Shown here one piece after another: positions 45,542-54,219 of a DNA stretch of 64,000 bases. The DNA is from JAZDFC01 sp043808235 (GTDB lineage: Bacteria > Bacteroidota > Ignavibacteria > Ignavibacteriales > Melioribacteraceae). Each line of letters starts with the position of its first letter. The stretch's first letter is position 1. A program made the position numbers and the translations under genes. The notes under the pieces are model-generated. The model was not told where the DNA came from and ran no database searches. It saw only the letters and a program-made list of their open reading frames with translations. The stretch spans positions 124,001 to 188,000 of the forward strand of contig JAZDFC010000095.1 in assembly GCA_043808235.1 (NCBI GenBank). The letters run 5' to 3'.

Positions 45542-46252
45542 TTACTCCGCGTTATACGTTTCTATAGCCTTTTGCATATTGCCGCCTTTCATTAAATATG
45601 GAATCCAGGCAGATATGGCTGTGCCTATCCCAATCGTAAGCATTGCGCCCGATGGCGGTTCTTCCTTACTTGCGCTTGCCATTGTACCGATGGTTAGGCC
45701 CAGACCGGTTATTACAAGTCCCCATGAAATTATATTGCATAAGTTGTAACTCTCAAGATATTCTATGCTTACGGGATTGTCCGCTAATTCCTTTTTAAGA
45801 TTGGCATAGCTTACTGCTTTTATATCTCCGTCGCCTTTGTTGAAATAATCGGAAGACATAAAATTAACTCCGCCGCCGCCGCTTGATACGGTAAACGAGC
45901 CGCCCGGAGTACTTACCGTGTGGAATGCAGGCGGTGCGTAGTACGACGAAGTTTCATTGAACAGATTGATTTTACCGACTTTAATTCTGCGTACCACGTT
46001 GAAACTGAAATTGCTACGCACAACGCCGAAGTATCCGTCTGCGTTCTCGAAGAACTTTACCTTACTTAACGGAATTTTGGTTGTGTCATTCAGCATTACT
46101 CCCTTTTCGCCCAGCAGCGGATTGGTGTATTCCACTTTACCGAAGAGCTTTTCACCGGTGGTTAATATTACATAGCTTTTTTCTACCATTTGGGGAAACA
46201 AGTTCGGTGCTGCAAAAAATAATGCGATGAATAATAGTTTTGTGGTTTTCAT
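45542..46252 (-). CDS. Exported protein of unknown function
   Basis: I do not recognise this 236-residue protein. It has a signal peptide (about residues 1-20, ending NLFPQ), a beta-rich first half, a glycine- and serine-rich stretch (GGSFTVSSGGGGVNF, about 118-132), and two hydrophobic segments near the C terminus (about 172-190 and 200-218), suggesting membrane attachment. A 27-base piece of its coding sequence (46098-46124) recurs with two mismatches at 47071-47097 as an isolated fragment. Both ends of the gene are flanked by palindromic repeats. Confidence 0.65.
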   Translation of the reverse strand: MKTTKLLFIALFFAAPNLFPQMVEKSYVILTTGEKLFGKVEYTNPLLGEKGVMLNDTTKIPLSKVKFFENADGYFGVVRSNFSFNVVRRIKVGKINLFNETSSYYAPPAFHTVSTPGGSFTVSSGGGGVNFMSSDYFNKGDGDIKAVSYANLKKELADNPVSIEYLESYNLCNIISWGLVITGLGLTIGTMASASKEEPPSGAMLTIGIGTAISAWIPYLMKGGNMQKAIETYNAE

Positions 46253-46287
46253 GTTTGTTGCCTTTATAAATAATTTTGGTCTTTTAT

Positions 46288-46434
46288 TTCCACGCTACTT
46301 CAAATCCCTCTCGGCTGAAGCCGCATCTCCTTTTACTAAAGGGAGACTGTTTAAATTTTCCCCCTTTAATAAAGCCTGCCCGGCAATATTGTAAGCCGGG
46401 GTGGGTGGCAAGCGAAGCTTGACGGGGGATTTAA
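46288..46434. repeat. Palindromic repeat family, copy R2
   Basis: Bounded by CAAATCCCTC (46301) and GGGGGATTT (to 46433), which are near inverse complements. Inside are CTCGGCTGAAGCCGCATCTCC, a TTTTACTAAAGGGAGAC piece, CCCCCTTTAATAAAG and a CCTGCCCGGC element. The right end supplies the stop codon of the original DUF559 reading frame. Confidence 0.8.
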
Positions 46435-46834
46435 AAGTAGCCGAGTTCTTTCTCCCGTAGTTTTATTTGTTCTATAAAATCCTTTTCAACCAAATGAAAA
46501 TTCCATATCACTTGCTCATCCTGTAATGAAGGATTTTTAATCCGAGTCCATTTAATATCTTGTCTCTATCTTCATCATATTCCTTTTTATCATCGTGACT
46601 TGTTCCGTCTATCTCAACAACCAATTTTAGTTTTGCCGAATAGAAATCAACGATGAAATGATAAAGCGGCTTCTGTCGATAAAACTGATACCCGCATTTT
46701 TTGTTCTTCAACAACTCACACCAGAATTTAATCTCACCTTTTGTTGAGTTGTTCCGCATCTCTTTTGAACGTTCTTTCAACTTCGGGTTGTAGGGTAAAC
46801 ATCTTAAATTTGTTATGAGATCTTGTCGTTTCAT
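46431..46834 (-). pseudogene. DUF559 endonuclease-like gene with a frameshift
   Basis: The first 108 codons (46834 to 46508) encode a DUF559 protein, related to very-short-patch-repair-type nucleases: STKGEIKFWCELLKNKK, YQFYRQKPLYHFIVDFY and LVVEIDGTSHD with the catalytic-type acidic residues. The frame then ends early at KILHYRMSK. Reading one base earlier after HY gives QDEQVIWNFHLVEKDF ... KELGYF and a stop at 46431, which completes the usual domain. One missing base near 46525 explains the break. A sequencing error is possible. Confidence 0.85.
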
Positions 46835-46883
46835 GTATTTATATTATAAAAATATTCTGTCTATTCAAATCACAACCTCTTTA

Positions 46884-46988
46884 CAAATCCCTCTCGGCTG
46901 AAGCCGCATCTCCCTTTACTAAAGGGAGACTGTTTAAAATTCCCCCTTTAATAAAGGGGGTGTCAGCCGAAGGCTGACGGGGGATTTG
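46884..46988. repeat. Palindromic repeat family, copy R3 (most complete)
   Basis: It starts CAAATCC and ends GGATTTG, exact inverse complements. The body repeats the pattern of R2: CTCGGCTGAAGCCG, CTCCCTTTACTAAAGGGAG, CCCCCTTTAATAAAGGGGG and GTCAGCCGAAGGCTGAC, four hairpins in a row. About 105 bases long, with no coding capacity. Confidence 0.85.
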
Positions 46989-47040
46989 GAATGCCGGTTT
47001 GTGCACAAAATAAAATCTTACGCATCACAACTCCACAATA

Positions 47041-47097
47041 TTTCAAATACTTCCCCAGACTTCGTCCGGTACTCCCTTCTCACCCAGCAGCGGATTG
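47041..47097. repeat. Partial repeat copy R4 joined to a gene fragment
   Basis: The left part (TTTCAAATACTTCCCCAGAC, then TTCGTCCGGTACTCCC) resembles R1. From ACTCCCTT on it instead follows the coding sequence of the exported protein gene: 47071-47097 matches 46098-46124 in 25 of 27 bases. It appears to be a recombination joint. Confidence 0.6.
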
Positions 47098-47106
47098 TAT
47101 GAACGA

Positions 47107-47154
47107 AAAAGCCCAACTTTTCCGCCTGCATTCATGGTTAAAAGTTGGGCTTTT
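47107..47154. terminator. Strong symmetric hairpin, likely bidirectional terminator
   Basis: AAAAGCCCAACTTTT (47107-47121) pairs perfectly over 15 bases with 47140-47154, around an 18-base loop. The stem ends in A's on one side and T's on the other, so either strand yields a hairpin followed by T's. It lies 25 bases beyond the end of a small minus-strand reading frame (47179-47370). Confidence 0.8.
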
Positions 47155-47178
47155 AAATTATTGGTATCAACGAATATT

Positions 47179-47370
47179 CTATCTATCATAAAGTTCGCTG
47201 CGGTCGGAATACTTTTTCCCGCCCATTTCCCAGCTTAATTTTTCAATTTTCGAAAGAGCATAACGGATTATTTGGCTTGTCTTTTCTTTTTTTACTTTCA
47301 TTGTTTTCTTTTGCTTCATTTTATCCATTTTCATCCCTAATGTTTCTGTACAAAAATAATCATCGTGCAT
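47179..47370 (-). CDS. Small basic protein, uncertain
   Basis: A 63-codon frame, or 51 codons from the internal methionine at 47334. The product is rich in lysine (MKMDKMKQKKTMKVKKEK), followed by SQIIRYALSKIEKLSWEMG, which could be a helix. I recognise no family. It is followed by the hairpin terminator at 47107-47154, which slightly favours a real gene; ribosome sites are weak. A short antitoxin-like protein is one possibility, without direct support. Confidence 0.35.
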   Translation of the reverse strand: MHDDYFCTETLGMKMDKMKQKKTMKVKKEKTSQIIRYALSKIEKLSWEMGGKKYSDRSELYDR

Positions 47371-47552
47371 TTAACTTACAATTTGCCATTTCTCCCTTTC
47401 CACCGATAAGCGATGTTGGACTCATATACAGTTTAAAACTGTTCTTAAAGGCATAAGTCATCAAAGCAGAGTCAGATATTATAGAACTATCTTCTATAAT
47501 TAGAACTTTAAAAATGGTTTATAACAATATCCATATTCGATAGTCCTTTATA

Positions 47553-47783
47553 TCAAGATAGATCAATAAATAATAGTATTCCCGCAACAATCATTAATAA
47601 ACGAGAAATGAAAAAAAGTATTTTGCCCATTCTCGAAAAATATTTTTGAGGAACAATAAAAGAATTGTAAATGTTTACTTTAACTTTTTCTCGATTCTCA
47701 CGGTACTCTTTTTTTAAAAAACAACAAGATAAAAAATGCATTGACAATGCTAATATTATAGTTAATAAATATACAAGTTCCAT
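47553..47783 (-). CDS. Small two-helix membrane protein
   Basis: A 76-residue protein with hydrophobic segments at about residues 3-22 (LVYLLTIILALSMHFLSCCF) and 54-74, separated by a basic loop (KKEYRENREKVKVN). I do not recognise it. It starts 17 bases after the RHS remnant on the same strand, where polymorphic-toxin systems often carry an immunity gene; that reading is only positional. Confidence 0.5.
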   Translation of the reverse strand: MELVYLLTIILALSMHFLSCCFLKKEYRENREKVKVNIYNSFIVPQKYFSRMGKILFFISRLLMIVAGILLFIDLS

Positions 47784-47800
47784 TTTTTCATACTAATTTA

Positions 47801-48735
47801 CTATTTAATTTTTTGGGGATTTCCCCAACTCGTTTGAAAAGTAAAATCGAAACCAACATAGGGCATACTTGTACCAGTTCCTGGATTAAAAATACTATAA
47901 CCTCCTCCTTCTAAATCTAGACTCTTTCGTGATGGATTTTTGATTATAAAAGTATAATTAGAAATTGTAATATCATAAGAATTTTTACTCGATGTTAATT
48001 TAGAACCCCAACCGTTTGCTGATGCGAGCGAAGAATTAGGTCTGAGTTGCACTGATGGCCCATAGTTGGAACCCAAACCAGCAGATAATCCCCATGAAGC
48101 AAATGTATTCATATATCCGTTCTTTAAATTAATATTATAACCTATAAAATAATTCGCTCCCAATCCGCCAGCATATGATGCACCAAATCCAATTGTCAAT
48201 ATCGGTCCTTTCACATATTCAACTGGCCTAGCAACTCTTTCTGCTTCAATAATTATTGTTGGCAATTCGTATTCAAAAGCAATTGGTTCTGGAGTATTAT
48301 ATAGATAATATTGAGTTATTAAATCCATCGTTACTCTATTAACTTGCCTTCCATCCGGGTCAATCAAATTCACCGGGTTATTGCCAACATAGCAGTACGG
48401 GCTGTGGAACTCGTCGGCAGGGTCTCCGTCTTCGCCCGACTTTACGTCGGGATACGCCGGACAAGCATAGTGTGCCCCGTCTCCGTAAAAAACACTTCGC
48501 CGGGCAGGCATCGCCCGAGCTGCGGGTCGTAAAAACGCGCTCCGTAATGGTACCAGTACAATCCGTTCTCGTCGTTAAGTTCCTTGCTGTTATACAAATA
48601 TTTATTTGGCGTACCGGATTCAACAAGAGCTACACGCGTACCAAATGGGTAGTAGTTATTTCGCTGCGTAGCTGTTACAGATTCAATAGCACCCGGCACA
48701 AAAGTAAGCCAAACGTTGCCAAGGTGGTCCTTCAA
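47801..48735 (-). pseudogene. RHS-repeat protein remnant, truncated and interrupted
   Basis: Only the end of an RHS gene is left. The part from 48735 encodes KDHLGNVWLTF, YYPFGTRV, KYLYNSKELND and YWYHYGARFYDPQLGR, the RHS core. The frame then leaves the family at CLPGEV. In another frame PADEFHSPYCYVGNNPVNL and IDPDGR resume the core end and lead into a 180-residue glycine-rich tail with no known toxin motif. Between the two lies an insert of about 80-90 bases with GTCTCCGT direct repeats (48422-48429, 48479-48486) and a CCGGGCAGG element (48500-48508). Upstream of 48735 a stop follows at once. Confidence 0.85.
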
Positions 48736-48803
48736 TCAATTCAAAGAACATTCACACTTAAAATTAACAATTTCAAGTTGAATTGGGAAATGAATTATCA
48801 CTT

Positions 48804-48854
48804 TAGAAATGACATATCTTCGTGAGAAAAGAATGGGTAGATATGTCATTTCTA
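48804..48854. repeat. 51-bp palindromic repeat, copy 2
   Basis: Identical to 45248-45298 over all 51 bases and in the same orientation. The two copies bracket a 3.5-kb block that contains the exported protein, DUF559 and RHS genes. Confidence 0.92.
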
Positions 48855-48863
48855 TATTCAAGA

Positions 48864-50324
48864 TTATTTGAGTAAGATCATCTTCTTTGAATCGCTGTAT
48901 TTCTTGCCGTATCTATCAATCGCAGAAACTTGGTAAATATAAACTCCGCTTACATATCGGGATGCGTTCCAAATTGATTCATGATATCCTGCGGATTCTT
49001 CTTTATCAACAAGTGTGGAAATTTCACTTCCGAGCGAATCAAAAATCTTTAACTGTACTTTACTGGAAACCGACAACCAATAACTGATTACCGTTGTCGG
49101 ATTAAACGGATTAGGGTAATTCGGGAATAAAATAAAATCACCTGGCAAGGAATTGTTCATTCCCATTTCAACATCAGTTATTATCTGACCCATTGCCATT
49201 GCTAACTGTCCGCCGTATGCGCCAATATCATTTCGCAGCGTTCCCATGGATGGCGACTTGGCTGCATTTGGATTTCCATTATCTGCTACATCGTTAAATT
49301 CTTCTGCCGGATTACCGGCATCAATACAAGGTGAACCGATTGTTAAATAAAAATTCCAAGTATCAAATAATGGATCGGTTGAAATATTTTCTGTCCCGGC
49401 AAAACTATCCTGGATATTGTTATATTCAACTGTAGGAGTAGATTGGTAAGCGTGTAATTGTTTGTCTTTGGTTTGAGTGTTGCCCCAAATAATATTGTTC
49501 CGGATAATCGGTTTTATACTCCATATTAAAATTCCGCCTCCCCTGCCGGCAGGATTGTAAGAACCTGTGCCCGATGATGAATTACCAAAGATTGTATTGT
49601 TTTCAATAACAGGCTGACCATCGGAGCCATTAATCCATAATCCGCCTCCGCCAAAAGTATCGGCATTATTCACAGCCTGATACACTTTGTTGTTATAAAT
49701 AACGTTATTCTTTACTAATGCCGGGGCGTAATTTAGAACGATTCCTCCACCGTACATAGCTTTGTTGTTCATAATAATATTATTAACGATTGTGGGATTG
49801 TCATCCCCGGCTCTAATTCCACCACCGCCCGCACTTGTAATCCCAGCCGATTTTCTGATCGCCTCATTATCGCGGATGATGTTATATCTTATCGTAGGCG
49901 AGGATAAAGCAATAATTATTCCGCCGCCTTCAACATAATTCCCCGCGCCGTGCTCGTCTCGCCATTTAGTGCCTTTTCCGCCGGTGATTGTAAAACCTTG
50001 CAAAACCGCAGTTTCATTTTCACCTGATATTATTAAAACACAGCTTGCCGTATCAACATTTGCCGGTTGACTTCCATCGATTATCGTAGAAATAATGTCG
50101 TTATAATCACCGGAAAAAATAAATTGACTTGTTACAACAATATTTTTTCCTCTGAAATTAATATTTTCATAATAAGTACCTTGCGAAACCAAAACAGTGT
50201 CGCCGTTTTGAGCCGCCGATATCGCTTCCTGAATTTTGGAATATTCCGCCGGTACATTTAATATTTTTGCTTGACTTAAAATCGTACAGCAAATTAAGAG
50301 TAGAATTGTCCAATTTTTTTTCAT
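48864..50324 (-). CDS. Secreted right-handed beta-helix protein with type IX sorting domain
   Basis: A 486-residue exported protein. After the signal peptide, VPAEYSKIQEAISAAQNGDTVLV is the standard opening of pectate-lyase-like parallel beta-helix proteins. Repeated turns follow, such as PTIRYNIIRDNEA, PTIVNNIIMNNKAMYGGGI, ALVKNNVIYNNK and PVIENNTIFGNSSSG, then SPCIDAGNP. The sorting domain has YPNPFNPTTVISY and a final KKMILLK. No catalytic lyase residues can be assigned; it may bind or cleave polysaccharide outside the cell. An AAAGGAG ribosome site precedes ATG 50324. Confidence 0.88.
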   Translation of the reverse strand: MKKNWTILLLICCTILSQAKILNVPAEYSKIQEAISAAQNGDTVLVSQGTYYENINFRGKNIVVTSQFIFSGDYNDIISTIIDGSQPANVDTASCVLIISGENETAVLQGFTITGGKGTKWRDEHGAGNYVEGGGIIIALSSPTIRYNIIRDNEAIRKSAGITSAGGGGIRAGDDNPTIVNNIIMNNKAMYGGGIVLNYAPALVKNNVIYNNKVYQAVNNADTFGGGGLWINGSDGQPVIENNTIFGNSSSGTGSYNPAGRGGGILIWSIKPIIRNNIIWGNTQTKDKQLHAYQSTPTVEYNNIQDSFAGTENISTDPLFDTWNFYLTIGSPCIDAGNPAEEFNDVADNGNPNAAKSPSMGTLRNDIGAYGGQLAMAMGQIITDVEMGMNNSLPGDFILFPNYPNPFNPTTVISYWLSVSSKVQLKIFDSLGSEISTLVDKEESAGYHESIWNASRYVSGVYIYQVSAIDRYGKKYSDSKKMILLK

Positions 50325-50441
50325 GATTTTTCTCCTTTAAAATAAGTGCGATGCGAAAATAAATGTGGACAAGTATTTTTTCGTTCCAGATCAGGAAGTG
50401 GTACTAATTTTTTGTAACTAAGTGAGGATTTTTTGGGGTAA

Positions 50442-51578
50442 TTATTCTTCCCTACCGTTTGTTTTCCTAAATTCAGTCGGAGTAATCCCTGTGGTTTTAA
50501 CGAAAGCCCTGTTAAAGGCTGTCTTTGAATTGAATCCCGATTCATATAATATTTCGAGAACAGTTCTATCTTTTAGAGAAGGATTTTTCAGCATCCCTTT
50601 AGCTTCATTTATTCTGAATGAATTTACGAAATCGAAAAAATTCATTTTGTAATTTTCATTTATAACCTGGGATAATGAACGCGCCGGGATATTGGCTTTC
50701 TCGGAAAGTTCGGTTATCGTTATGTTGGGAATTAAATATGGCTTTTGGGAATTCATTACCTCTTCGAGCTGCGTTGATAGAGAGTTTTTATCTGTTTCCG
50801 TTAATCTGGATTTTTGATATTTCTTTTTAATCTCAAGATCAACGGTTACCTGCTCCACTTGAAAACTTTTTATGAATAGAAATACTGCCATCACAAGATT
50901 TGTCGATAGTGAGAGAATCGTAAGTAAATCACTTGTGAAAGAATTGATGAAATTCACACGTAACGATATCAAATGGACGATATCAGCAGCCCACATCGCA
51001 ATAAATCCGATAAAAATTACAATAAGCCAACTGTAATTCATCTTTTCCATTGATGAAAAGTGTTCTTTTATTTCGGAATCGTATTGCCGGAGAATAATGA
51101 TTGTGTAAGCGAGGTAACCGATAATGTGAACCTGCATCAACCAATTACAGATATTTCTGATATTGCCGAATGTGACAAGTTGCCCGGATAGGATTAAATT
51201 TTTAACAACGAAACCCTGGATTGTATATGAGATGAAAATGAATAGAAAGTAAATTGTAAAGGGAATTAGATGGAAGAGTTTGCCTCCGGAAATCAAATAA
51301 GATTTATTATTGATTTTTCGTGCATAGTAGTACAATAAAGGTCCGAATAGAAATCCCGTCGATTTCCCAATAAAATAAAAGCCGGCATAATCAATGTTAT
51401 AATCCACCAATACCGGGATATAAAAATTGAGAATATAAATTCCATTCGAAAAAAGAAAGAGCGCAAGAATGTACCGCGCCGGGAATTTTTCTTTTTTAAA
51501 GGTAAATAGTGAGATCGTGAAAATGAATAGAAGGGATATAGTTATTATAGAAATAATACTTGTAATAGAGTTAATCAT
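50442..51578 (-). CDS. Membrane-anchored AraC-family transcriptional regulator
   Basis: A 378-residue protein with about seven membrane helices in residues 1-240 and an AraC DNA-binding domain in residues 275-378. The latter shows ITITELSEKANIPARSLSQVINE (first helix-turn-helix), FRINEAKGMLKN and VLEILYESGFNSKTAFNRAFVKTTGITPTEFRK (second). This combination is common in Bacteroidetes and would sense a signal at the membrane. It lies just upstream of, and on the same strand as, the beta-helix gene, which is a plausible target. Confidence 0.9.
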   Translation of the reverse strand: MINSITSIISIITISLLFIFTISLFTFKKEKFPARYILALFLFSNGIYILNFYIPVLVDYNIDYAGFYFIGKSTGFLFGPLLYYYARKINNKSYLISGGKLFHLIPFTIYFLFIFISYTIQGFVVKNLILSGQLVTFGNIRNICNWLMQVHIIGYLAYTIIILRQYDSEIKEHFSSMEKMNYSWLIVIFIGFIAMWAADIVHLISLRVNFINSFTSDLLTILSLSTNLVMAVFLFIKSFQVEQVTVDLEIKKKYQKSRLTETDKNSLSTQLEEVMNSQKPYLIPNITITELSEKANIPARSLSQVINENYKMNFFDFVNSFRINEAKGMLKNPSLKDRTVLEILYESGFNSKTAFNRAFVKTTGITPTEFRKTNGREE

Positions 51579-51716
51579 TATCTTCTTTTTTTGTCACGTC
51601 AAAAATAAGAATTGTTCTCTCTTCTATTCAATGCAATAATTCAGTTTAGCGCTGGCTCGACCAAAATACTGCATCATCGATAGAAATATAAAACCCACCG
51701 ATAATATTTTTAATTA

Positions 51717-54014
51717 TTATTGAACAACAACTTTACCATTGGGCCGGACTTTATAATCGCTATAAGAATTAGAACTCATTTTAGATGCCAGTTCATTTTC
51801 TGTAAATTGAAATTTTGAAATCAATTCTTTGAGATCATTTGTTAATTCATCCAATTTTCCTGCTGAGTGAGCAATCTGTTGAACTCCCGAAGCATTTTCC
51901 TGTGTAACATCATTTATCATTACGAGGTTTTTACTAATCTGTTCTGCGGCGCTCGATTGTTCCTGACCGGCAACGGCTACTTGACTTACGGAATCAACTA
52001 ATTCCTCGGCGCTTCTAATAATTTCATTAAGCGATTCACCGGCTCTATCCGTTAATTTTTTTCCCTTTTCCACTTCCAATGTTCCCTCGTTCATTGACTC
52101 TACAGCGCCGGCGGTTTTTTCCTGAATAAGTTTAATCATGCCTGCAATTTCCTTAGTGGCTTTTGTTGTACGTTCGGCAAGCTTTCGAACTTCATCTGCA
52201 ACCACAGCAAACCCTCTGCCCTGCTCACCAGCTCTTGCGGCTTCGATTGCTGCATTCAATGCAAGCAAATTTGTCTGATCGGCAATATCGTCGATCACTT
52301 GAATTATCTCACCTATCTGATCGCTGCTGTTGCCTAATTCCATTACCGTTTGAGCAGCTTTTTGAACAACTCCGGAAATTTTAACCATTCCTTCGATTGT
52401 TTCGTTAACTACTTTTCCTCCTTCTTTGGCTATTTCACCCGAGCGTTTAGCCGAACTCGAGGCATTTTCCGTATTCTGCGATGTTTCAAATATCGTCTTC
52501 GTCATTTCTTCTACAGCAGCCACAACTTCATTTGCTTGCATTGACTGCTCATTTATTCCGGCGGCAATTTGATTTGAATTGACGCTTATCTGCCTGCTTG
52601 ATTCCGCCGTGGAGTTAATTGCCTCATTCAAAGTAACTACTAATTTACGAATTGACTTAACTGCTTTATTGAATCCACCAAATAATTTGCCGATTTCGTC
52701 ATTATTGATAATCTTTAATTCAATATCCAGGTTACCGTTGGCAAATTTTTCAATTCCATTCAGCATTGTATTTACACTTTCATTCAAATATGCATTCTTC
52801 AACTCGGATTCCTTAACCGCTAATTCTATTTTTTTATCAACGCTTTCTTTTTCTTTCTTTATCTGTAAAATTGATTCTTGTATCTTTCTTATCATCTGAT
52901 TAAATACTTCTCCAAGTTTTCCGAGTTCATCAGCAGATTGCAGTTTAATTTCTACATTGTCATCACCGGCAGCAAATTTTTGCGCACTATCGGATAATTC
53001 CGAAATTGAGGTTGTAATATTTTTCGAAATAAAGTACACGAAAGAAAGTGTAACCAGCAGCAAAATCCCGATGCTAATCAAAGTGAGATATTTACTACCG
53101 GTGAATCCGTCAATTCTTGCCTGAAGGAGTCCGTCGAGTTCAAAAATCGTTGAATCCCAAAATTTAAAATTTTCTTCGATAGCTGAATTGGCAACGGAAC
53201 GATATGACTCTCCACTAATTGAAATAGAGTCCGGCTTTAAAATATTTTCATCGATCATTGATGTAAATCGATTTGTAACCTCAATACACTTTTCAATATT
53301 GGCGCCGAGAGCATTTTTTAAATTCGCGGCTGGATTATTATTGAAGGCTACTTTTAAATCGTTGTCGAGTGCAATTGTATTATTCTTTAAAAGACCCAGC
53401 TTCACAGTTAATTCCGTCTTTTCATCGGGAGTTAGAAATCCCTTTGAAATCAAACCTTCGACATAAGTAAGTAATTGATATTGAAGATCCCAATTTTCAG
53501 GTAATTTTAGCAGTGTAGCGTCCATCAAATAGAAGCTGTCAAGATCCGGATCGAGAATAAGGTTTGACATATCGCCGACATAAGAAATCAATCCACGGAT
53601 ACTTGAATTAAATTTATCCTGTTTCCCGGAATTTTCGATGTTGGTTTTCAGATCATCCCAGCTTGATTTTAATTCGTTTAATTTATCAGTTGTTGTTAGA
53701 TATTCATTTAGTTCGGCATCAACTTCATCCAATGATTTAAATACATCATCAATTTTCTGTATAATGGTTTGTTGTTCGGTAGAAGAATTCGATATGCCTA
53801 TACTGCTATTATATTTTATTTGTGGCGCTATTTCAAATAATTGTCGCAGCGGGCGCAAATACTGATCACCATACAACTCCTTTTGACCAAAATCGATTCT
53901 AATATTTTGCTCGGTTGTTAACGCATATAATAGGAAAAGTACTGGTAAAATAAATGCAGCCGATATTAAATAAAGCTTGCGTGATACCTTTAAATTGGAA
54001 ATTAGTTTTTTCAT
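51717..54014 (-). CDS. Methyl-accepting chemotaxis protein
   Basis: A 765-residue receptor. Helix one is at about residues 13-31. A long helical periplasmic sensor region runs to about 300. Helix two (LTLISIGILLLVTLSFVYFI) leads to a HAMP domain and a second HAMP-like unit near 415-470 (LNESVNTMLNGIEKFANGNLDIEL). The signalling domain shows the conserved hairpin tip DQTNLLALNAAIEAARAGEQGRGFAVVADEVRKLAE. No CheA or CheW binding partners are in the window. A GGAGAGAAA ribosome site precedes the start. The ligand is unknown. Confidence 0.95.
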   Translation of the reverse strand: MKKLISNLKVSRKLYLISAAFILPVLFLLYALTTEQNIRIDFGQKELYGDQYLRPLRQLFEIAPQIKYNSSIGISNSSTEQQTIIQKIDDVFKSLDEVDAELNEYLTTTDKLNELKSSWDDLKTNIENSGKQDKFNSSIRGLISYVGDMSNLILDPDLDSFYLMDATLLKLPENWDLQYQLLTYVEGLISKGFLTPDEKTELTVKLGLLKNNTIALDNDLKVAFNNNPAANLKNALGANIEKCIEVTNRFTSMIDENILKPDSISISGESYRSVANSAIEENFKFWDSTIFELDGLLQARIDGFTGSKYLTLISIGILLLVTLSFVYFISKNITTSISELSDSAQKFAAGDDNVEIKLQSADELGKLGEVFNQMIRKIQESILQIKKEKESVDKKIELAVKESELKNAYLNESVNTMLNGIEKFANGNLDIELKIINNDEIGKLFGGFNKAVKSIRKLVVTLNEAINSTAESSRQISVNSNQIAAGINEQSMQANEVVAAVEEMTKTIFETSQNTENASSSAKRSGEIAKEGGKVVNETIEGMVKISGVVQKAAQTVMELGNSSDQIGEIIQVIDDIADQTNLLALNAAIEAARAGEQGRGFAVVADEVRKLAERTTKATKEIAGMIKLIQEKTAGAVESMNEGTLEVEKGKKLTDRAGESLNEIIRSAEELVDSVSQVAVAGQEQSSAAEQISKNLVMINDVTQENASGVQQIAHSAGKLDELTNDLKELISKFQFTENELASKMSSNSYSDYKVRPNGKVVVQ

Positions 54015-54219
54015 TTTCTCTCCACAAATGAATGTTGTTGCTATAATTCCAAAAAAATATTGAGATTTAACTTACCGAACTGAATATTGCCCTTCTCCTA
54101 CCATACATCCCAAAGGATATGGTACTTTTAGTTATAATTATCGGATTATATTATGATAAGTTTAATTTAGAAAATGGTTTTATTGAAACTTTTGTTTTAT
54201 AAAAGTAAAAGGAAAATGT

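Larger units (their letters stand above)
46835..47178. other. 344-base non-coding stretch with repeats
   Basis: It holds repeat copy R3 (46884-46988), a partial copy R4 (47041-47079) fused to a fragment of the exported protein gene (47071-47097), and a strong hairpin at 47107-47154. I see no gene. Confidence 0.7.

Noticed and set aside
46508..46540. Programmed -1 frameshift in the DUF559 gene
   Set aside because: There is no slippery heptamer or downstream pseudoknot at the HY junction; a simple one-base loss is the easier explanation.
45470..47097. CRISPR array
   Set aside because: The repeats here are themselves palindromic, variable in length and not evenly spaced, and there are no cas genes; they are dispersed interspersed repeats.
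47801..48735. Functional RHS/contact-dependent toxin system
   Set aside because: The gene lacks nearly all of its N-terminal repeat region and is split by an insertion, and no secretion genes are adjacent.
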